Shown here: one piece after another, positions 57,006 to 64,000 of the stretch | Position numbering within the stretch: position 1 is the first letter of the stretch | How the letters are laid out: the number at the start of each line of letters is the position of its first letter | Assembly: GCF_921293095.1 (NCBI RefSeq) | Contig: NC_060251.1 | Location: 58,607,585-58,671,584, forward strand | Source: Ischnura elegans | Lineage: Eukaryota > Arthropoda > Insecta > Odonata > Coenagrionidae | Direction of reading: 5' to 3' | DNA: 64,000 bases | Translations under genes and position numbers: made by a program | Notes under the pieces: model-generated | Seen by the model: only the letters and a program-made list of their open reading frames with translations | Databases searched by the model: none | Told to the model about the DNA's origin: nothing

Positions 57006-59635
57006 TTAACCTGGATCCGCCCAAAATATTTTTTTTGAGATTAATAATTCATATTCTTGGGGAATGGTAAGGGTCTCATTTTTACTACATTCTGAAAATA
57101 TTACGTTGATCGGTTGTGTAGTTTCCGAGATACAGGCTGTGACATAAATGTCACATTGGGCGGATCTGTTGTCTTTTGGTGCAAGGTAATATTTCCCCAG
57201 AAAAAGCAAATATTTTTCGCATTTGAGCTGCACTGTTCATTTAAATGATAAAAAAAACACTAGAAAAACATATTATTAATTACGTACACTATTTTCAAGC
57301 TTTTGTTTAAATTTAAAGTAAATTGTTTAAAAATTTAGAAATAATTTTCAGAGTTCCGTTGCCTGCGAATCATAAATTTTTCGATGTAAATTGTGATTTT
57401 TTAAGATGTACAAATTTTTTGGATTTTTTCGATGTTATTTCACAAATGTGGGGTATATTTAAATTTATAATGTATATATTACAAACTTGTCAAATACACA
57501 TCAAGAAAAATTATTTTAAATTTATGTAAAGTTTTCGGCAGGAGTGTTGTGAAATTACAGAACCTTGAATTGACACAATCAATGGATTTGTTGAAGGTAC
57601 ATTTAAATAATATTTTTACATGGCTAATAAGTAAAACAGTTGAAAATGCATTTCTCAATTTTGGAAAATACATAGAATAAGTATACATGTTTGAAAAATA
57701 TTCTTACAACACATAAGGGTGTAATACAGTATAAAATTGAATGAAATTTGAATCAATTTGTTTCATATAAACTAAAGATTGATTTAGAGTTCAATGCCAG
57801 CGTATACGTACCATTTTGAGTGGTAAGTAGTAAAGCAATATTTGTCCATATTACATGCATCTCATGCAGTGTATTTGACGGAAGCGCAATGTTCTCCAGC
57901 ACGGCGACGCAATCTTTTGTAATAGTAAAACAGAGACTAATTTATCATTAGCATCGTACCATATTTCACTGTCTGCCTCTGTTGAAAATGAATTAGTACG
58001 GCGGCTATACTTGGCTTTGCATCGATGTATGGTCAGTTATTTTTGCACTATTACACGCTTGATCTCTAATTGTGACATGCAATGACCAGATTTCGCTCGT
58101 GAACAGATTGTGAACAGCTTCAGATTGTGAACAGCTACATCCAAAATCCAAGGAAAAATATTCCACCACCACCACCAAAATTGATTGTCTTCCGCCGAAT
58201 GAATTGCATTCAAGGATGGATACAAAAATACGCAATCATACTCCTGCCAAAAGTTAATTTTCTCAGTGGGAAAAATCCCCCTGAATCGTTCTTTCCATTT
58301 AGTCATCTACGGCGAAGCTCCCACAATTTGTCTGTTATGTCGGGCATCGTATTGTCTGCACAGTGAAGGTATATTCTCATCACAAAGAACCTATTCCTTC
58401 GCCAGGCTACGGTAACCATTGAGTTGTGAGCACCCCCAGAATCTTCCCAGGAGCATCGCTTGGATGGAAACCAGTTACAACCTCATAACAGTAAAATTCC
58501 AATGAAAATTTTCATCTCCTCTTTACTGATGCTAGAAGATGAAAATACAATAGAAGTAGTATAATTATCTAATTCTGCCATGAGAAAAAAGAATGCCATC
58601 CGAAAAAACTAATTAAAAAATTTGTACACTTAATTTTTCCCCCTATTCAGGGAGATCTGTTTCAGGGAATAACCTGTTTCTTACAAAATGACCTTCTTGT
58701 CGCAAATTGGCAGCTTATCTTTTTACTTTTTTCTATTGGAGAAGTGATGTAAGCTTCGTTGACTTCGAATCCTTTTCCTTACATCTAGCTGGTACCGAAA
58801 TTCTTCCGGACTTCTCTTGAAATTCATTAGTATTATCGTTATCAAGCTGAAAAATAAGCTCCACTCTTGCCCGAAGTTGTCTTCCCGTTAAATTTTCCAC
58901 AAGTCCACCAGCCTGGTCATCTGCAATGTCCTCATCAGTGACAGTTGCTGCTTCTGGTGGCTCAAGGTTTATTGTACTTCGCCAAAGTCTTCGTTTTCCG
59001 AAAGCTATTTGGCTTCACACAGTGTAATATCTCTGACCTTTCGATATCCCTAATATTAAAAATTACAATTCAAAAGTAATTACCGGAATAAAAGTTAATA
59101 AACGCAAATTTATCGATTAATTGATAAACAATAAATCTTTTGGCGGGAATACGAAGGAAAAACGTTGAAAATGCAATAAATTCTAACTAGAGCATAAAAT
59201 TCGAAACTTTGAAGATTTGCATAGGGATCCGCCCAATGTGACATTTATGTCACAGTAACATTTATCAGAGTATATTACAGAAATGGAAAGCAATACCAAA
59301 CATATTAATGTATTATTTATAATTTTGTATCATTATGTTGATACATACCAAAAATTGTCGCTGTAGCGCATATAGTTAATGAAAAAATTAAATATTTACA
59401 CAAAGCGAACGTCCATTTTTAGTGTCTAGGGAAGGCACCTAAGTACCAGGGGTACCTAAAGGATAGGTCTTCACTCTCACTTGACAATTCTTACCTTGAA
59501 TTGAAGCACTTAGCTTCCTCTTTCTTATAAGGTATAAAACATAACAATATACCGTGCCCGAACGATGCAAGAGCCATTACAGTGGAGCGATACAGGGTGT
59601 GACATTTTTGTTACATTGGGCGGATCCAGGTTAAG
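57006..59635 (-). mobile_element. piggyBac-like element, complete ends, TTAA target sites
   Basis: Perfect inverted ends CCTGGATCCGCCCAA at 57010-57024 and 59617-59631 are each bordered by TTAA (57006-57009 and 59632-59635), the diagnostic target duplication of the piggyBac superfamily. The palindrome-containing block TGACATAAATGTCACATTGG with GCGGATC is repeated subterminally at 57140-57167, 59227-59254 (inverted) and, degenerate, at 59600-59626. Length between the TTAA sites is about 2.6 kb, a normal autonomous size, and the interior holds a decayed transposase on the minus strand. The enzyme is broken but the ends look intact, so mobilisation in trans is conceivable. Confidence 0.93.
57830..59014 (-). 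pseudogene. piggyBac-like transposase, broken
   Basis: Recognisable in pieces on the minus strand. The N-terminal acidic region at 59014-58733 includes LEPPEAATVTDEDIADD and ENLTGRQLRA, then a stop. About 58582-58320 holds the central N-terminal domain (ISKEEMKIFIGILLL, stop, then RRNRFFVMRIYLHCADN and DKLWELRR). A frameshift leads to MTKWKERFRGIFPTEK near 58306. Then comes WWNIFPWILDVAVHN and MSQLEIKR at about 58180-58050, a C-terminal part of the enzyme. Between FPTEK and the WWNIF piece there is too little sequence, so the catalytic core with the family's aspartates is deleted. Traces of the C-terminal Cys-rich finger lie at about 57990-57830. At least one frameshift, two in-frame stops and a core deletion make it non-functional. 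Confidence 0.85.
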
Positions 59636-61249
59636 GCGGAACTAGTAGCTACTACTTATTTGAGATGTTCAACTCGTTTATATTTTAACAAAAACTTAAT
59701 TATGCGATTGATGTGCTGAGCGTTAATTGCTAGACTAAATATTTTACTTTTACCATCCATTTTATTCGGAATATGTACTTGATATTGCGGAATGGGTGCC
59801 GGATTAATTGAGATAATAATTTTTTGGGTGAAATGCTTTTCCATTGGTATACATAATAAAAAATTTCGCATAAATCCATCATTATTCATATCATCGGTTT
59901 TTAACAGTGAATAAGCTTGTCTGATAGCTATCTTAAATAATTATTTTAAAGATATTGTATCGTAGCAATTGAAGAATCCTTATAGTTCCCCTTTTGATCT
60001 TTTGAAGTTTGACTGTCATAAGTCTAACAAGTTACTATAATCTCTCAAGTGAAAACATTTTCTTTTGAGAAGACCGTTATGAATTTCAACGGATGGATAC
60101 AAGTTCAAATTTCGTATTTAACACCTTTTACTAATCTAATAAATATTTCCAATTACTTTTCAAGATTAACATGTTCACTTTGAGGCCATTTTATTACAAA
60201 ATAAATACTATTGCTTTTAGTTCATACATATCTTTGATTACCATTTATTCATTGTATTTAGCACAGATATATTCAATACATATATTTACATTCAAATTTG
60301 CAACATTTTGAAAGAACGTGCTCAAGAGGACTAGAGTTTTGTCGGGTTTGGACTTCAAATAACATATTTAACAAATAACTTCACATTATTCAAAATCCCC
60401 CGTTGTAAACAATTCACAATTCATAAATAAACGCCAAAGTGAAACACATCGGCTGAACAACAAAAGTGAGAGTTCAATTATAATTGAAATGGATGTAGAA
60501 GATATTTCATGATATAAATAGCAATCGTGATCATACGATGTAATTTAATGGTAACTGAAAAATAATTAACGCCATGATTAGAATGAAAATATATATAATA
60601 CAAAGATATTTAAGGTGACAGTTCTGGAAGGATTAAACAACCGGGTTGTGCAAGGGTTTTTCGACTTCAGCAGTCCATATTATATTGTAAATGTGTACTG
60701 GAGATACAATGCGGTGAGTGAATAAAATTTGACATTTGCATGAACGATCGATGGAACTGGTCAGATATACGAATGATTTTTTAACGAGGTCCCACCGCTA
60801 GCATAAATGAATCCCATTTCATTCACTTATTCCCCGATTTCAGAAAAATTTCGTCTCTGACTTTCGACTGACTTTCGTTTCGACTCTAATACCCTCCCAA
60901 AAAAATAATTTCAACTCTGAGATTAAGTTCATGGTGGTGAATGATATTACAAGTTCTCTGTGGGAGAAAATAATGTATTTGTATCAATCAGAAATCCCGT
61001 TTTGATGAAAATTTGTACGCAAAAGCAATCGAAGACAGTTCTATAATTTTGAATATTTATTTGGATTTTCTGGATTTGATTTATATTTTCTTAATCGTCT
61101 TCAATGAGATCGATAATTTTTTCTAGGAAATTCGAGCAGAGGTTTAAATCAGGAATTGCATAATGGCGGTCATAAAGGGAACCTCAACGAATAAAACGAG
61201 ATTAAAATTTAACAGAATTTCAACGGTAAATTCAATCATTCTCCCTGTT
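59636..61249. other. Gene-free AT-rich stretch
   Basis: Nothing recognised; one 77-codon minus frame at 59656-59889 without a domain. Confidence 0.45.
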
Positions 61250-61620
61250 CATAAGGGTGAGTTTGCAGAAGAGACTTGTGCGTTCAGACTCGTGTCAATC
61301 GGGAGGAGAAGAAGTTCATCGCGAAAGCGCGCCATACTCTGAGACTTCGCAAAGTCTTTATAAGCGAGAAGATGTTCGAGATGGAGAGGTGGGGATGTAT
61401 TCGCTCGAGAGGAGATGGGTCTTTATCTTGAGTTTTCGGTACATTAATTTACAAGGAGTTGTTGATGGGTCTCTAAATAGGCGTGGCGATGGAGGGGGTG
61501 GGGGGTTAGAAGTGTTCAGGGGCGTGGAGGGGAGGGGAGAAATCTTGCGAAGCTGGAGCAAGAATGCGTTGTCAAGGGAAAGCCTGTTACCGAATTGAGC
61601 GTTTAGCGAGTTGGAAACAG
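61250..61620 (+). other. Purine-rich (plus strand) stretch
   Basis: G/A bias with a G-rich core GGAGGGGGTGGGGGGTTAG near 61490-61510. Frames 61257-61598 and 61358-61561 reflect composition. It lies about 1.2-1.5 kb past the zinc-finger stop codon, in the 3' direction of that gene. Confidence 0.5.
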
Positions 61621-62304
61621 AAGGGTGTTGTGTGAAGAGGAAGGCGTTATGATCGTTCCTTGAAAGTCTGCCCGTCTCAACCCTACACCTCCCGTCTTTC
61701 CTTACAGTTGGGGGATCATTTTAGTCTTCTCCGATATTGCCAATTTGTGTCGGGTTAAAGACTCCAGCCAAGGAGGTAACCCTTCCGTGTTCCCCATCCT
61801 AAGAACCTTCCTATCTCTCGTCTCCAGTGTTGAAGTCGTTCTTTTCTTTTTTTAAATCGTCCTATGGTTTATTGTGCTATAATGATACAAGTGCAAAGAG
61901 GGTGCATATTTTTTTCGGGCTGCGAAACTTTCTACACCACATGTCGATAATCAGGCATAATAGCCTGTCACCGCTCATATTGGTAAAAAATGTGTGCATT
62001 GATTACTCGACTATGAGTGTCCACAATGGCTATAAAAACCTTATCAACACTTATGTACAACAAGAATGCGTTGGCATTTCTCCACTCAATACAATCAGTC
62101 AACAATTAATTGAAACAACAATTCGTTTTTGGTTTTTTACATTCTTGAGTTTTGATGGTTGGAGGGAACTTTCAGCTCCACATCCGTGAAAACAGTTCAC
62201 TAACTACAGTTATTTTGTCACAAGTAACTGATTCATGTCCTTGGGACAGTTATCGATAGTCATCTGCTGACGAACATAAGGATCGTTTATCACTGATGTC
62301 AGCC
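61621..62304. other. Unassigned stretch 3' of the zinc-finger gene
   Basis: A 120-codon plus-strand frame at 61827-62189 has no recognisable domain. I see no convincing polyadenylation signal for the minus-strand gene here. Confidence 0.4.
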
Positions 62305-62440
62305 ATTAGTCCGACAACACCATTTTTTGGTAGTGATGTTAATGTTTAACACCCAAAGCCTTATTACCTAGCGTATTTTCCATCTAGTTTAATCTCTCAA
62401 AGTTTACGGACACATCTCTGAGCTGACTGACCAACCGCGG
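62305..62440 (+). repeat. Diverged repeat M, copy 1
   Basis: CCATTAGTCCGACA, ACACCATT, AACACCCAAAGC, ATCTAGTTTAATCTCTCAA and GACACATCTCTGAG recur in order at 63700-63850. It lies 3' of the zinc-finger exon. Confidence 0.75.
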
Positions 62441-62802
62441 AGAACTACAAAGCTAGAATTATTCTTCTTGCACAAAACGAGCGGTTTGATTGAAAAGGAC
62501 TTGATATCCACCAGGCATTGCCCGCAAGAATACTGTTCCTTAGATCACTGTCTCTCATTCATTCGGAATACGTTGATTTATAATAAACCAAGAGCAGCCG
62601 GTCTCAGTCATTATATTGAAAATTGCGTTAGCAGCCAATCATTGAGACGTGAATCTCTTCGGCTTATGCACACCGTTCAAGTTCCGTCTCGAAAACAATG
62701 CCTTCCCCAGGGTCTGAAGCTACGTGGTCCCTCAGGGTGCGGTGCTCGGCTCAGTGCGTTTACAATGTCTGTTTTCCCCGACCGTGTTCCGGGGAGCCGA
62801 GC
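62441..62802 (-). other. Probable 3' untranslated region of the zinc-finger gene
   Basis: The sequence directly after the stop codon on the minus strand is expected to be 3' UTR. The opposing plus-strand frames (62468-62968, 62724-63314) are antisense to the exon. No clear AATAAA on the minus strand was found, so the transcript end is unknown. Confidence 0.35.
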
Positions 62803-63366
62803 TCACTTCCTCCCCTTGCTGCACCCTGACCTCCGCACCTTCCCGCCTGCCGCCCTGCCTACCGGCATCTCGTCCGCACCCTCGACCGCACCCCCAGCCA
62901 CGCCCACCTCCTCCTCCCGCTCGTCCTCGTCCTTGTCCTGGTGTGCGGTCATGTGCCGCGTCAGGTGATGCCGCTCCCGGAACGTCTCCGCGCACACCGG
63001 GCACCTCAGCATCTTGCTCTCCTCCCTGCGTCTCCGTGCCGCAGCCGAGGCTTCCGCTCCCGCGCCCGCGACGCCGCCTCCGAGGCCGACGGCGGCCGCT
63101 GCAGCCGCAGCCGCTGCGGCCTCCCCTTTGTGCTGCGAGCGCATGTGGTAGACGAGGTCGGAGGTCATGCGGAAGGAGACGTTGCACTTGGCGCAGACGT
63201 TCTGCGCGGAGGGCAGGCCCAAGGCGGCCAGGGAAGCTGGGAGGACCGAGGAGGCCACCGCGGCCAGGTTGGCTGCGGCGGCGAGGTTGGCGGCGGCTGC
63301 GTACGGGTAGCTGACGAGCCCCGCCGATTCTGGGTGGTATCCTGGCACAATCCCACCGGCCCGCAC
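62803..63366 (-). CDS. PRDM8-like: C2H2 zinc-finger protein of PRDM8/ZNF488 type, last coding exon
   Basis: A 187-codon terminal exon ending at TGA 62805-62803. The first codon is GTG directly after a splice acceptor (AACCAG), so the true start lies in upstream exons beyond the window and the exon begins in phase 0. Finger 1 spans residues 58-79 (CAKCNVSFRMTSDLVYHM, with C58, C61, H74, H79). Finger 2 spans 122-142 (CPVCAETFRERHHLTRHM, with C122, C125, H138, H142). The spacer has a run of ten alanines and a basic RRRREESK. The tail after finger 2 is acidic then basic and longer than the few residues I recall in vertebrate PRDM8. The SFRMTSDLVYHMRS and FRERHHL-RHM signatures are those of the C-terminal finger pair of PRDM8 and ZNF488, nuclear transcriptional regulators acting with histone-modifying partners. 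The PR/SET part and any earlier finger would be upstream. The exon is very GC- and CpG-rich compared with the rest of the window. Confidence 0.88.
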   Translation of the reverse strand: MRAGGIVPGYHPESAGLVSYPYAAAANLAAAANLAAVASSVLPASLAALGLPSAQNVCAKCNVSFRMTSDLVYHMRSQHKGEAAAAAAAAAAVGLGGGVAGAGAEASAAARRRREESKMLRCPVCAETFRERHHLTRHMTAHQDKDEDEREEEVGVAGGAVEGADEMPVGRAAGGKVRRSGCSKGRK

Positions 63367-63390
63367 CTGGTTAAATAAATTAAGATAAAT
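63367..63390 (-). promoter_or_regulatory. Splice acceptor of the zinc-finger exon
   Basis: Minus strand: TTTATCTTAATTTATTTAACC then AG at 63368-63367. It is T-rich with a branch-point-like TTAAT. It sets the exon start at 63366 and explains why no ATG is needed there. Confidence 0.7.
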
Positions 63391-64000
63391 TAAAATATGC
63401 AGAAAATGTATTACCAGACTTGGTATGGAGAGAAAAATCTCTATAGCATCACCTCACATTGGCTGGTCCTCTCTTTCTCGTGAAAAATTAAATTAACTCT
63501 TCCTGACCCTACGTGAAATAGTTCATAATGTAGGGCGAATATTTTCTCAAGCCTGGCATCTACTTTTACTTGAGCACAAAGAGTGTAAATCAGCAATAAA
63601 GAAAAATGCAGTGCCTGATGTGGTACAGAATATGTACAGCATCCTATACAACCTCCCCAGTAAACATACATTTAGAAGAGCCTTAGGTTGTTATTTACGT
63701 TTACCACTGCAGTTGACCATTAGTCCGGCATGACCATTGCTTTGTTTAGCATCCAAAGCATAATAAACACCTTACTTAAATTTAATATACTTCTAGTTAA
63801 AACTCTTCAAGCAAATGGCCACGTCTCTGAGATTAACTTTGAATGAATCTACTGAGTCAAAGCGTTTTGATTGGTGATATGATTTTTAGGATGCTAAGTG
63901 TATTATTTTGTACATGCTACAGTCATCGAAATACCTTACGTTGCTTGGATGGGTGGATTTGAATGTGCGAAAGAGATGTGAATGAACGAACACAAGTAAG
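63391..64000 (-). other. Intron upstream of the last zinc-finger exon
   Basis: Expected intron of the minus-strand gene. No further exon is recognisable before the window ends. It contains repeat M copy 2 at 63700-63850. Confidence 0.5.
63700..63850 (+). repeat. Diverged repeat M, copy 2
   Basis: GACCATTAGTCCGGCA, GACCATTGC, AGCATCCAAAGC, TTCTAGTTAAAACTCTTCAA and GGCCACGTCTCTGAG align with 62305-62440. The pair sits in direct orientation on either side of the exon. Confidence 0.75.

Noticed and set aside
62468-63378. Long plus-strand frames over the zinc-finger exon
   Set aside because: They are antisense shadows of the GC-rich minus-strand exon, with Arg/Pro-rich translation and no domain.

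Overview
The window looks like nuclear DNA of an arthropod, most likely an insect. It is AT-rich and has long gene-free stretches, several tRNA-derived SINEs, decayed cut-and-paste DNA transposons, Penelope-like retroelement remains and foldback elements. There are no bacterial-style operons. Species cannot be read from the sequence. Almost none of the many short open frames looks like a gene; most come from low-complexity purine or pyrimidine tracts, minisatellite or SINEs.

The only convincing host coding sequence is the last coding exon of a C2H2 zinc-finger gene of the PRDM8/ZNF488 type on the minus strand at 62803-63366, starting right after a splice acceptor. Upstream exons must lie beyond base 64000, so most of the window is sequence downstream of that gene. 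Two CpG-rich islands (20400-20640 and 28080-28460) carry promoter-like motifs (E-box, CCAAT, CRE, YY1-type sites), but no transcript could be assigned to them.

Layout: 1-3.2 kb plain AT-rich DNA; 3.2-4.0 kb a pogo/Tigger-like relic holding a SINE; 4.0-5.3 kb strand-asymmetric tracts and a 290-bp duplication; 6.2-7.3 kb a SINE and a hAT-like MITE; 7806-12211 two apparently identical head-to-tail copies of a 2203-bp unit with a cluster of GC-rich TTC-loop hairpins, then G-rich subrepeats, then an AT-rich tail; 13.0-14.1 kb a decayed array of Penelope-type termini; 14.7-18.0 kb a MITE and three foldback elements; 19.4-24.9 kb dispersed and tandem repeat pairs; 27-29.6 kb a SINE, a promoter-like island and a decayed tandem repeat; 33.4-34.3 kb a 96-bp minisatellite with a 192-bp higher-order period; 34.9-37.5 kb a dispersed 300-bp family; 38.5-39.0 kb the second hAT-like MITE; 41.6-46.3 kb old inverted and tandem duplications; 47.3-48.0 kb two SINEs facing opposite ways with clear target-site duplications; 48.2-53.3 kb CT-rich and CpG-rich stretches, repeat pairs and a perfect-ended MITE; 54.1-54.8 kb a 5'-truncated Penelope-like element with a GIY-YIG domain; 57.0-59.6 kb a complete-ended piggyBac-like element with a dead transposase; 62.3-63.9 kb the zinc-finger exon between two copies of a diverged repeat.

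Nothing here acts together as a pathway. The window is a sample of transposon history next to a developmental-type transcription factor gene. The least explained object is the duplicated 2203-bp hairpin and G-tract unit. All identifications come from reading the sequence; no database search was run.
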